Origin: Cranoglanis bouderius
Lineage: Eukaryota; Chordata; Actinopteri; Siluriformes; Cranoglanididae
NCBI GenBank assembly: GCA_023630585.1
Contig: CM042548.1
Span: 20,775,027 to 20,839,026 of the forward strand
Reading direction: 5' to 3'
DNA length: 64,000 bases
How positions within the stretch are numbered: the first letter of the stretch is position 1; each line of letters starts with the position of its first letter. The position numbers and the translations under genes were made by a program. Below, piece by piece: positions 9,968-24,000 of the stretch. The notes under the pieces were generated by a model that saw nothing but the letters and a program-made list of their open reading frames with translations, was not told the DNA's origin and ran no database searches.

Positions 9968-10985
9968 CAGTCATGTGAAAAAATAAGTACACCCCATGGA
10001 AAGTGTTGGCTTTTTTGACATATTTGGACAAGCAAATATATGATCCTCTTTGAAACAGTGCCTATTAATAATGGGAGGTGTGCCAGGAAAAAGCTTTTGC
10101 AAGATTACAGTTTGCCAATAAGCATACAGGCAAAGACCAGGCCTTTTGGAATAATGTGCTCTGGACAGACGAATCAAAGATAGAGTAGTTTGGCATTTAC
10201 ATTTATGGCATTTGGCAGATGCCCTTATCCAAAGCGACTTACATTTATACATCTGAGCAGTTGAGGGTTAAGGGCCTTGCTCAAGGGCCCAACAGTGGCA
10301 GCTTGGCGGTGCTGGGGTTTGAACTCACGACCTTCCGATCAGCCCAACGTCTTAACCACTGAGCTACCACTGCAGACCAAAGACAGCTTTTCAGGAGAAG
10401 CACCTCATAACAACTGTGAAGCATGGTGGTGGAAATGTCATGGTTTGGGGTTGCTTCGCTGCCTTGGTCACTGGACAGCTTGCATTCATTGATTTGACTA
10501 TGAATTCTGCATCATATCAAAGAGTGCTTGAAGATAATGTGAGGCCATCTGTCCAAAAGTTGAAACTGAATTGAAAGTGGACCTTTCTACAGGATAATGA
10601 TCCAACAAGGAAAGGTTCAAAAAGAAGAAATGGAGGGTTATGGAATGTCCTTCATCAAAACCCGGATTTGAATCCCATTGAAATGTTGTGGGGGATTTGA
10701 AACAGGCAGTACATTCAAGAAAATCCTCAAACATGTGGTCAAAAAGAGTGGTCGAAAATTCCAGCAAGCCTGGTGGGCAATTATGCAAAATGCCTACAAG
10801 AAGTTATTTCTGATAAAGGAAGTAATAATAGCTTCTGAGGCCAAGGGTGTACTTACTTTTCCCACAGAAGAACATCACCTCTGTTGAAATTTCTGCTGAA
10901 CAACTGATTGAAAAAGCTGATTTTCCTTGTAGTTTTGTTCAAGTATATCAACTTCATTAATAGGCATGGTTTCAAAGATAATAAA
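9968..10985 (+). mobile_element. Tc1-like relic carrying a SINE insert, in anapc1 intron 1
   Basis: The left end reads TACAGTCATGTGAAAAAATA, then AGTACACCCCATGG. The inner right repeat GGCATGGTTTCAAAGATAAT is present, but the outer right end has been replaced by a (TA)n run from 10989. Transposase remnants (ACAGACGAATCAAAGATAGA; AAGCATGGTGGTGGAAATGT; AATCCCATTGAAATGTTGTG) are on the + strand with several frameshifts. The same family is at 50379-51260 in the opposite orientation. Confidence 0.85.
10195..10375 (-). repeat. tRNA-derived SINE with L2-type tail, inside a Tc1
   Basis: Read on the - strand it begins with GTGGTAGCTCAGTGGTTAAG (A box) and GTGAGTTCAAACCCC (B box), a tRNA-like head. 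It ends with AAGTCGCTTTGGATAAGGGC and TGCCAAATGCC, the tail shared with the L2-type LINE at 6986-7329. It is not a functional tRNA: it lacks a clean acceptor stem and is fused to the LINE-like tail. Confidence 0.88.
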
Positions 10986-10986
10986 A

Positions 10987-12851
<1,865 letters not shown>

Positions 12852-12857
12852 AAAATA

Positions 12858-13554
12858 TAGGTGCCTCTCAATCAGCTCTATAGCTCCCTCGGTCGTGAAT
12901 CAGTGTATCATGTACATTAGTTCAGGCACTGGTAAGGGACCCTGGCCCACTCCACACTGGGACGCTGATGACTCTGATGACATGATTTTGTACTCGCGTT
13001 GTAAAACGTCACCACTCTCATGTCAACAACAGCTAGGACCTATATCTTTCTGACATTATATGTCAACATTATATGTCATAAATTTGTTAGCTTAATCACA
13101 CATGTTTCTGTCATGGTACTTCAAGCAGGATCATAGGCTACTAATGGATTTTTTATTAATCATTAAACACTTAAAAGTTGTTAGATTCAAACAAACCATA
13201 TAAAGAACGTCTTTTAACAAATAAAGTTAAAAATCACTAATGTAAGTAATCATTTAAGAGCTACAACAATGATAACAAGCTACTTACATTTGTAGACGAA
13301 GTTGGCTGAGAGTTCGTCCACCATTTTTTTTTCGAGCTGAGAGGCTTCAGAAAGTATGATGTCATTTCCAGTAAGGGAACATAGTGAGCATAGATGCTCC
13401 CTGGTTTTTGTGGTGCATTGTGGGATTTTTTTTTTAGGGAGCGAATGTTACAGTGCACTGGAAGGATTTTGCGATTGAGACAGCCCTTAAAACGGCCGAC
13501 TCCCCGATCAGTGCTCTGACTACTGAACTAGGGAGCTGATTGAGACGCATCCTA
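12858..13554. mobile_element. Non-autonomous DNA element with inverted ends
   Basis: The left end reads TAGGTGCCTCTCAATCAGCT and the right end is the reverse complement of TAGGATGCGTCTCAATCAGC, with further similarity (CCCT, GATCAGTG) inside. There is no transposase frame. The class is uncertain (hAT-like is possible); I could not see a target duplication. Confidence 0.7.
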
Positions 13555-13929
13555 AGTAATGCATTTTATTTGTTGTGGATATATTTTTAACACATCCATA
13601 TCATAAGTCTAATGGAACCTCAATACCCAACCTCCAGACTGCCAACAAAAAAAAATCAACCAGCTTAAAACTATCTAATCAGGAAAACCTGAGAATACTA
13701 GGTATGAATAAAAGATGAGCATTGACATGGACATTTTAGGTAAAATGTGTCCATCAAGGAAACTTCACTGTTCAGTTTTATTATTGAGTTCATTTCTATT
13801 CAGTTTTATACTTCAACTATTTGATCTAAGATAGTCTCTGTAACCAAATTGTTAAATATAAATATCTGTTCTTAATGTTAAAAACATTTTCATCCTTTAT
13901 TACTAAGGATGTTAGGGTTTGAAACATTT

Positions 13930-14160
13930 GGTGTGAGGATAAATACACCCTGGGGGGTACGCCGGCCCATCCCAGGGCACCATGCACAGACATTCACACC
14001 TATTTTAGTCCACTTATTGTCATAGTTTGGGATAGTGGGAGGAAACTGGAGAACCCGGAGGAAACTCCACACAGACAGTAACCTGAGCTCCTGAGGATCC
14101 TAGAACCATGGCATGTGAGGTGGCAATGATACCCACTGTGCCACTGTGCTGCTTGGTATT
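13930..14160 (-). repeat. SINE-like dispersed repeat, reverse orientation
   Basis: Contains CATCCCAGGGCACCATGCAC, GTGGGAGGAAACTGGAGAAC, GAGGAAACTCCACACAGACA and a tRNA-like 5' remnant near 14130-14155 with CTGTGCCACTGTGCTGC. Confidence 0.72.
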
Positions 14161-14759
14161 TAGACATTTGAAAAAACATCATGGTCTTGAAGATGAAAGA
14201 AAAAATTTATTATGAATTGGTCTCTTTGCTCATTCATGCATATATAACAAAAAACCATAAGGAAAAAAAAGATCAAATCCCATAATTATTATTATTTCTC
14301 CAGGATAAGATTCCCAGACATGTCTGTTATGTTAAGTAGTGTTGCTGGACGACATCTGCAGTAATTATGATCTATTCACTTGAGATATAAATCTTTATAA
14401 ATCACAGACATGGGAGTGTCTTCCTGGTGTACACATGCTTACACCTCATTTCAATGCAAACTCTTTGTTTTGACCTTTTATTATAAGCACTTGTTGTAGG
14501 GATTGTGGCCATCCATATTGCGCTTGACTATTAATACATCACATGACTATAACATGTGCAGACTCTACTTTACTGTCTGTTTTAAACTTAAGCCAATACT
14601 TAGTTTCCTTTTGGATTTGGTGGGAAACTTGGAAACTCTTCCCTTGACAATATACTTCCCAAAGATATTTTTGAGAACGACATTTTGGAAAAGATAAACT
14701 TTCTTTTACAATTTCAAGGATTTATTCTCTCTCTCCCTTTCTTTCGCTCTCTCTCTCAG

Positions 14760-15001
14760 AAATAAAATGCTGATATTGGGGACTCATGTCGAACGTGCAT
14801 GAAGAGAGAGCTGCCATGATGATAGCCGCTGGGGAACTGCAGCCGTTTGTCCCGTTTGGCCGTGAGCACTGCCAACGCCACCCAAGCGCCGTGAACCTCC
14901 AGCTGCGCCAGCTGCAGCCTGCCCCCGAGCTCTGGTGTTCTGACGGAGCTGCGGGACTGGTGGGCTCCTTGCAGGAGGTCAGCCTCCAGGAGAGAGAGAA
15001 A
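14760..15001 (+). CDS. anapc1: anapc1 exon 2, first coding exon (residues 1-72)
   Basis: The acceptor is a CT-rich tract ending in CAG at 14759. The 26 bases before the ATG at 14786 are 5' UTR. The reading MSNVHEERAA and then EFVPFG-like FVPFGREHC matches the APC1 N terminus. The donor is GTAGGT at 15002, phase 0. Confidence 0.93.
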
Positions 15002-18000
15002 GTAGGTGCCATTCACCAACACTACACGCTTCCTGTATTCAAGCACTGATTCTGTGAATACCTGCTCTCACGCATCTCGTTCACCAATGTGTTGGACGAA
15101 ATATTTTGTCATATGGTATTATATTATATGGTGTTTGTGCAGTTTTTATTGACATGATGTAGTCACAGTTTACATTGATCTTTGTCTGGCAGGAGTCCTG
15201 GCAGCTGAGGAAAGGCTCAGCTGTGTTGACTGATGAAGCCGAGTATGAAGAGGAGCTGTACGTGGCCGGGCACATGGTCATCTGGAGCCGTGGGACCAAT
15301 GTGTACAAGGCTTTCACTGTGGACAGCCCAGTTCAGCAGGTATCAGTAATATGGTATGGGTGGGGAAAAAAACAAGAAACACATAATCACCTAATCCATT
15401 TAAAATGTGTAATACACTCATGGAGCATTTTATTAGGAACACCTGTACACCTAATCATTCATGCAATTATCTAATCAGCCAATCAAGTGGCAGCAGTGCC
15501 ATACATAAAATCATGCAGATACAGGCCAGCAGCTTCGGGTAATGTTCATGTCAACCATCAGAATGGGGAAAAAATGTGATTTCAGTGATTTTGACTGTGG
15601 CATGATTGTTGGTGCCAGTCTGGCTGGTTTGAATATTTCTATAATTGCTGATCTCCTGGGAGCACAATAGTCTCTAGAGTTTACTCAGAATGGTGCAATA
15701 AAGTAAAAACATCCAGTGAGCAGCAGTTCTAGGGACAGAAACGCCTTGTTGATGAGAAGGTCAACGGAGAATGACAGAAAGGCTACAGAAACCCAGATAA
15801 CCACTCTTTACCTTGAACCTCGAGGTGGATGGTCTATAACAGCAGAAGACCACGTCAAGTTCCACTTCTGTCAGCCAAGAACAGAAAACTGAGGCTGTAG
15901 TGGGCACAGGCTCACCAAAACTGGACAGTTGAAGCATAGCCTGGTCTGATGAGTCTTGATTTCTGCTTAGGAACACAGATGGTAAGGTCAGAATTTGATG
16001 CCAACAGCATGAATCCATGGACCCAACCTGCCTTTTCAACAGTTCAGGCTGGTGGAATTGGTGCAATGGTGTGGGGAATGGTTTCTTGGCACACTTTTAG
16101 CCTAGTAATACTGATCATCGCTTGAATGCCACAGCCTATTTGAGTATTGTTGCTGACCATATACATCAAATCATGGTCACAATTTACCCATCTTCTCATG
16201 CCTACTTCCAGCATGATAATGCACCAAAGCAAAAATCATCTCAAACTAGTTTCATGAACATGACAATGAGTTCAGTGTTCTTCAGTGGCCTTCCCAGTCA
16301 CTAGAACTGAATCCAATAGAACACCTTTGGGATGTGGTAGAATGGGAGATTCGCATCATGAAAGTGCACCTGAAAACTCTGCAGGAATTGCGAGATGCAT
16401 TATGTCAACATGGACTAGAATCTCAAAGCAGTGTTTCCAACATCTTGTGGAATCCATGCCATGAAAAATTGAGGCTGTTTTGAGAGCAAACGGAGGCCCT
16501 ACCCAGTATTAGTATAGTGTTCCTAATAAAGTGCTCAGTGAATGTATGTTAACATGGATGCTGATTACATTTACAAGAGATTTTCAGGTAATAAGTAATC
16601 TGTACACTTTTTAAAGACTTACTTAAAAAAAAAAAGATTAATATAAGATTAACATAATTTAAACTGAAATTATGCAGTAATGTGAATGTTATATATTGCA
16701 AAAATAAATAAATAACTCTGAGCAACTCCAGCGGATTATATGGAAAAGGTAACAAAAACTTCATCTTATATTTGATCAAAACACTTTTGAACAAAAAGTA
16801 ATGTTCTGTTACTACCATAGCATTTTAGCAACATGAGACGGGGACCATGATGTCGGCTCGTACAGGGAGCAGGGTTTTTTCATTCCCACGCATGTTTGTG
16901 CGGGTAAAAAACAAAAACTGTAAAGGTATAATTTTATAGGGCAGGTAGGTTTTAAATGAGAAATAGAAGGAAACAGTAAGAAATGTTTTATTCATTTTAT
17001 GCCAAGGTAGTGAAAACCTAAAAGGCAGCTGGTGTTTTCGTCCTAATACAGTGAATATAAAAAGTCTACACACCCCTGTTAAAACAGCAGGTTTTTGTGA
17101 TGTAAAAAATTAAACCAATATAAATCATGTCAGATCTTTCTCCACCTTTAATGTAAAATAGAAAAGATTTAGGAAGAAAAAGGAAAAAACGTACAATACC
17201 TTGGTTGCATAAATGCTTGATTTGGGAATTTTATTCCACTCTTCCTTGCAAAAATGCTCCAGCTCCATTAAATTGTAAGGGGATCACCTGGGCCATTCCA
17301 AAATGTTGATCTTTTTCTTCTGAAGCCATTCCTTTGTTGACTTGGATTTGTGCTTTGGCTTGTTATCATGCTGGAAGGTGAAATTTTTCTTCATCTTCAG
17401 CTGTCTGAGGCCTGCAGGTTTTGTGCAAAATAGAGGGAATCATGAATAGCTCCAAATACCAATCTATCTTTAATAGAGCCCCAGTCCCAGCTGAAGGGAA
17501 GCAGCTCCATAGCTTGATGCTGCCACCACCATGCTTCGCCATGAGTATAGTGCTCTTTGGGTGATAAGCTGTCTTGTTCTTGCAACAAACATATCTTTTA
17601 GAATTAAGCCCAAAAAGTCTGACCAAAGCATAACACACATAAGCTTGGATATTTTTTTCTTTTCGTGAGAAAGGGTTTCCATCTAGCCGCCCTACCCCAT
17701 AGTCCAAACGTGAAGAATATGAGCGATTGTTGTCACATGCCGGAAGTGACCAGTCCTTGGCAGATATTCCTGCAGCTCCTTTAATGTTGCTGTAGGTCTC
17801 TTGACAGCCTCCCTGATAGGTTTTCTTCTTGCCCTTGTCTTCTTTTCCTCTGGCCCTTTGTTGACTTTCACAGAGTACCGTGGTACGTCTGATGTTTCGG
17901 AAATTCTTCTGTACCCATCTCCTAAATGATATTTTTGAATGATGAAATACTGTATATGCTTTGTAAGCTCTTGGCAGACCATGGCTTCAGCAGTCAGATG

Positions 18001-21000
18001 AAACCAAAATCAAGAAAATGTTTCTTAGCTTTTTAAAGGTCTCCTTTTGTTTTCTTGAATGTGGCACACAGATCTTCATTTCGGTGCTTTCTCACTATTA
18101 TTGCATAAATATATTGTGCAAATGGTCTGTATAAAAAGGTCAGATTATTATAAACATGCATTACCACTGTATACGACGAAATGAAGTTTATTAGCTCGAC
18201 AAAATTATCTTAGTGTGTGGCAAGCCACTTTTCCCCCATCGGTTTTAAAATGAGCATTAAAGTGGTGCCAGTTATAAGATTTTAATAAGCTTTTAACATT
18301 TAAGTTTTTACAATGCATTTGAATGCATGCAGAGCAAAAACAAAGATGGGAGAGAGAAAACATAGCTGGTGTTATAGAAGCGCCAAAGACATTCTGCCAT
18401 TATGCTTTGTTGGTGGCGCAAGAACAAGATGCTTTATAGAGTCATGATCAGCTCTCTGGAATTAACAAACTCATTCATTTTGTCTGTCGAGTATTTTGAG
18501 TTGTGAAAATTACCCAAATACGCATCACTATATGGTTTCTCCTGGCAAATAGACCCTTCCACCACCAGCACCAGTGATTGTGATGCAGATGATGTAGACA
18601 CTGGGGCATGGCAATGGCAAAAATAAGCCACTGGAATTGCTCTTTAAGGTATTTACAGTGGTGCTTCAAAGGTTGTGAATCTGTGGGGGAAAAAATATAA
18701 ATTTCTGTATACATTTCTATAAAAATCTGTATAAATATGACCCAAAACATCAGATTTTCACACAAGTCCTAGAAGTAGACAAAGAGAACCCAATTAAACA
18801 AATGAGACAAATATATACTTGGTCATTTATTTTTTGGGAAAATGATCCAATGTGAACCTCTAGGATTAGCAGTTAATTTGAAGGTGAAATTAGAGTCTGG
18901 TGTTTTCAATCAATGGGATGACAATCAGGTGTGAGTGAGCGCCCTGTTTTATTTAAAGTACAGGGATCTATCAAAGTCTGATCTTCACAACACGTTTGTG
19001 AAAGTGTATCATGGCATGAACAAAGGAGATTTCTGAGGACCTGAGAGAAAGAGTTGTTGATGCTCATCAGGCAGGAAAAGGTTACAAAACCATCTCTAAA
19101 GAGTTTGGACTCCACAGTCAGACAGATTGTGTAAAAATGCAGGAAATTCCATACTACTATTATCCTCCCCAGGAGTGGTCATCTAACAAAGATCACTCCA
19201 AGAGCAAGACGTAATAGTCTGTGAGGTCACAAAGGAACCCATGGTAACTTCTAAGCAACTAAAGGCCTCTGTAACATTGGCTAATGTTAATGTTCATGAG
19301 TCCACCATCAGGAGAACACTGAACAACAATGGTAACCCTGCATGGCAGGGTTGCAAGGAGGAAGCCACTCCTCTCCAAAAAGAACATTGCTGCCCATCTG
19401 AAGTTTGCTAAAGATCATGTGGACAAGCCAGAAGGCTATTGGAAAAAAGTTTTGTGGACGGATGAGACCAAAATAGAATTTTTGGTTTAAATGAGAAGAG
19501 TTATGTTTGGAGAAAGGAAAACACTGCATTCCAGCATAAGAACCTTATCCCATCTATGAAACATGGTGGTGGTAGTATCATGGTTTGGGCCTGTTTTGAT
19601 GCATCAGGGCCAAGACTGTTTGCCATCATTGATGGAACAATGAATTCTGAATTATACCTGCGAATTGGAAAGGAAAACTGGCAGGACACCTGTCTGTGAT
19701 CTGAATCTTAAGAGAAAGTGGGTCATGCGGCAAGACAATGCCCTTAAGCACACAAGAGGTTCTATCAAAGAATGGTTAAAACCAAACAAGTCAAAGTCCT
19801 GATCTTAATCCAAAAGTAATGTTTTGGAAGGACCTGAAGCAAGCAGTTCATGTGAGGAAACCCACCAACATCCCAGAGTTGAAGCTGTTTTGTACTGAGG
19901 AATGGGCTAAAATTCCTCCAAGTTATTGCTGAGGGGGTCATAAGGGGGTCACACCAGATACTGAAAACAAAGGTTTACATACTTTTGACACTCACAGATA
20001 TGTAATACTGGATCATTTTCCTCAATAAATAAATGATCAAGTATAATATTTTTGTCTCATTTGTTTAATTGGGTTCTCTTTATCTACTTTAGGATGATGT
20101 TTTAGGTATATTTATGCAGAAATATAGAAAAATCTAAAGCACCACTGTATGTACCTTATGTAAAATGATGTCTGTTTGGGAAGCTTATATTTTGTATTTT
20201 ATTATACCTTTTATAGGCCCTGTGGTGTAATTTCATTGTTCCTCAATCCCGGAAAGAGGGTAAGCCCCTTTTGCATTGTTGGCTAGAGTGACTACATATA
20301 TTCTCTTCATGTGCCTGTAATTGTGAACCTTTTTTAAAATGATGCTAAAATTAAGATTTTATCTCTCCTTGAACTTCAGAAAAGGACACAGTTGAACAGA
20401 GTGTCTGCATAGTCCAAAGCACTTGTGTGAATGTACACTCTGTGAGTGGAAAGGACTTCATCTCCCCACTGCCGTTTCAGGTCTGTTGTTCCAGGTGTAC
20501 TGTACCATCATCATATTCATGCTATATCAGTATTTTACACCGAATAATTTTCAAACACTTGCAAATTATTTATTTAGCTCTGTATGTAAATATGTTACTA
20601 TAATGGGCTTCTAATTTATTTAAAATATTTTGAAAGTATAAAGCAACATTGCAGAGGATTTTTACCATAGTATTATGTAATTATGTATAATTTTTGTTTA
20701 ATATATCATTTTTAAGCATTAGCTTGATGACTCGTTATGTACAAATGTTACCATTTGAATTAAGTGTATGGTAACAGTTTTATTTGCAATTTAGGTCTCC
20801 TTTTTGTGGCCCACTAAGTTTGGATTGCTTTTTGAGCGCAAAAATATCACATCTGATGCTCCATTGAGCCCCTCAAGGTACTTATTTCTTAGTTTTTCTC
20901 CTCATTGGCTAGTTGTGATGTTGGCAGCCCTGTTATTTTATCTACAGTTGCAATCAAAATTATTTAATCCCCATTGCAAATCAGTTTTATTGTCAAAATT

Positions 21001-24000
21001 TACAGACTTTCAACTGTTTGCAATGAACAAATAAAACAAAAGCAATTGAAATAGTTCAACACAACGAATGCTTCAAGTGGTTTCCCCAAATTCAACTGAA
21101 ATTGCATCTTATAATGACTTCTCCAGTTTCAAAATTATTCAACCCCTTCATGGCAAGCATCTTTAGTACTTAGTAGAGCACCCTTCTGCTATTATGACCT
21201 GCTGCAAATGAGATGCATAACCAGACAACAGCTTCTGGCAGCGTTCCTGAGGAATCTTAGCCCATTCGTCATGCGCATTGGCCTCCAGTTCAGTAATATT
21301 CTTGTGTTTGCCTGCTACACCTTCTTCAAATCAAAAAGTCAGGTGACTGTAATGGCCCTGTACAATCTTCCAGGACTTCTTCTGCAACCAAGCCTTGGTG
21401 AAATTTGAGGTATGCTTGGGATCATTGTCCTGTTGGAAGGTCCAATAACGCCCAAGTTTCAGCTTCCTCACAGACGGCATGACGTTTTCTCCTAGGATTT
21501 CCTGAGACTTCAATGAATCCATCTTGCCTTCCACATGCTGCAGGTTTCCAGTGCCAGAGGATACAAAGCAGCCCCAGAGCATCACTGAGCCACCACCATG
21601 CTTGACTGTGAACAGAGTGTTCTTTCTTCATTCTTCTTTCTCCAGTCATACCGCTGATCCATCATGCCGAAAAGTTCCAGTTTTGTTTCATCGCTCCACA
21701 GAACAGAATCCCAAAACTTCTGTGGCCTATTTAATGATTTTGAGCCGACTTTTCTTGTGGTTTTGGGTCATCAGTGGTGTACGTCTTGGAGTTCTGGCAT
21801 GGAAACTGTCTGCATTTAGTATGCGCCATACTGTGCTCACAGCTGAAAGTCTGTCAATTTTGACAATAAACCTGATTTGCAATGGGGGTTGAATAATTTT
21901 AATTGCAACTGTAACTTCTATGCATTTAATTAAAGTGAGTTAAGGTGTTTGTGTGTGCATATGTTTTAATTTGTGTTTCTTTTTTTCTGGTCAGGGAGCC
22001 TCTTCCCACCCTCTTTAGCATGCTCCACCCTCTGGATGAAATAGCCCCTGTTGTCTGCAAGTCTACAGGTGAGATGCAGCCTTTTATGAGCTACAGTTGT
22101 CGAACACTTGTTCTGATATTTTTGATCACCTAAAAATTGGGTGGTCTGCCACCAAAGGTACCATGTATTAAGTTGTTTAATGCATCTGGATGTAATATCA
22201 GGAAATGAAAGCTGAAGTTCTGATCTAACGTCTCATATTCCTCTTTTGCTCTCAAACCCAAATGGCTTGAGTATATAGCAAAACAAAAAAAAAATCGGCC
22301 TTGCTGTTCCAGTACTTTCGGAGGAGACTGTATATGGAGGCAGAGTTTAACCTGTTTGTCTGGCTGTGGTAGGGCTGTTTGAGACGCAACGGCTGCAGTA
22401 TGTATCTGATGGCGCACTCCGAGTGGTGTTCTCCTGTGCTGAACCCTCCATCGTCATGACCTACGACACACTGCAGTGCAGTCATACTATCTGGGCTCTG
22501 CGTAAAGTCACACCAGAGGTAACAATGATCCAGCTTAACCCTTGTGTTCGGTTCAGTGCCTAAATGTATAACAATGCAAATTATTTGTCATATTCATTAG
22601 ATAATTTAATCCACACACAAAAATTTGATAGACAGTTTTTTTTTTGTGTTACACTTCTGACACAAACAGAGCATGTTTGCTATGCTGACTCAGCAAAAAT
22701 ACTTAGGCTGTATTTGTTTTTTCTTAAGAACTCTTAACAATCCTATGTAAATGATGACTATGTGAATGAATTACAGCTGAAGTTTTCCCCTGCAGGAGCA
22801 GTCTACAGTTTTGAAATGTCCCAGTCAGGATGGGCCAGGTCAGACCCCCACAGCTGCACCCACTTTCCTTGGCGCCCACCTGAGGAGCATGAGCCGGCTA
22901 GACTCCCCCGGCTCACCCCTGCACTGCCATGCCCTGCATAACCAGAGCCGTGTGCCCACCTCACCCGCACTGCACTCCCGTGCACACTCACCCAATATCT
23001 CCAATATGGCCGCTCTCAGGTCAGACAGGCTCTGCACTCATCAGACATCTCACATCTTATTTAAACATCTGACAGTTATTGGAGTATTTCCACTTTATTT
23101 TTCCTTTCACTGATTACACATTTTCCACTTTTGTTGAGATACTCAACACTGACATCCTCATACTGACTAAAACTTACACTCTACAAGCTGTGACGAACAG
23201 TACAAGTGGAACAGCAGCATGCTATATATTAATTATATGTGTTGTGTTCATGACATAAAATGTCAGTGGATCAGAAAATGTGTCAAATCCTATCCAGAAT
23301 CCCCCAATGCAGATGCTCAGTATCAGATCCCTAATTATACATCTCGTAGGAAGGCAGAGATTTAACCTGGCATGTTTTAGTTGCAACAGTGTTTCCAACA
23401 TGAATGTTTTTTGTTGCTGTGTGTGCTTAATAATTAGCCGAGCCCACTCCCCTGGCATGGCAGCACCTTCTTTTACGGGAGCGCAGCGCTTCAACATGTC
23501 GTGCCACTCACCGTCGGCCCGTGGACACAGCCTACTGGCGTCCCCCAACAGTACCCTGAATGAAACGGCCCTGATGCCTGAGATGGAGCCCATCCTGCCT
23601 GACCTCTGCATTGAGCAGCTGTGGACAGAGACCACTAGTTCCTACAGGTTAGTCACAACCTTTATACATGAAGGCTGTCAGATTGTACCGGTATAACGGC
23701 AAAGAGGATATCTTACTTTCTAAAGGAAAAGCAGTATTTCTGCTTCTATTTTTTTTTTTTTTTTTTATAAAGTGTTGTTGGAAATGCCCTAACCAAATAA
23801 TTTCCCTTTCACTTAAAGTAATGACTTTTACAAAATGGTTGACCTCTTATTCGGATTATACTGTAAGTTGTAAATTGTGTAAAATTTGCTAAACCAGCAT
23901 TAAGTTCACATTTTCTTTAATTTAAAACAGACCTCTTAAGTACTTTTTTATGAAAAAATACATAAATAAAAAAAAATGATTCAGGTAGCATTACATATGA

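Noticed and set aside
10298..10375. tRNA gene on the - strand
   Set aside because: A and B boxes are present, but the sequence is fused to a LINE-like tail and lies in a dispersed repeat, so it is a SINE head.
23222..23635. A 137-residue reading frame on the - strand
   Set aside because: It is the antisense shadow of anapc1 exon 10; its frame shows no recognisable protein.
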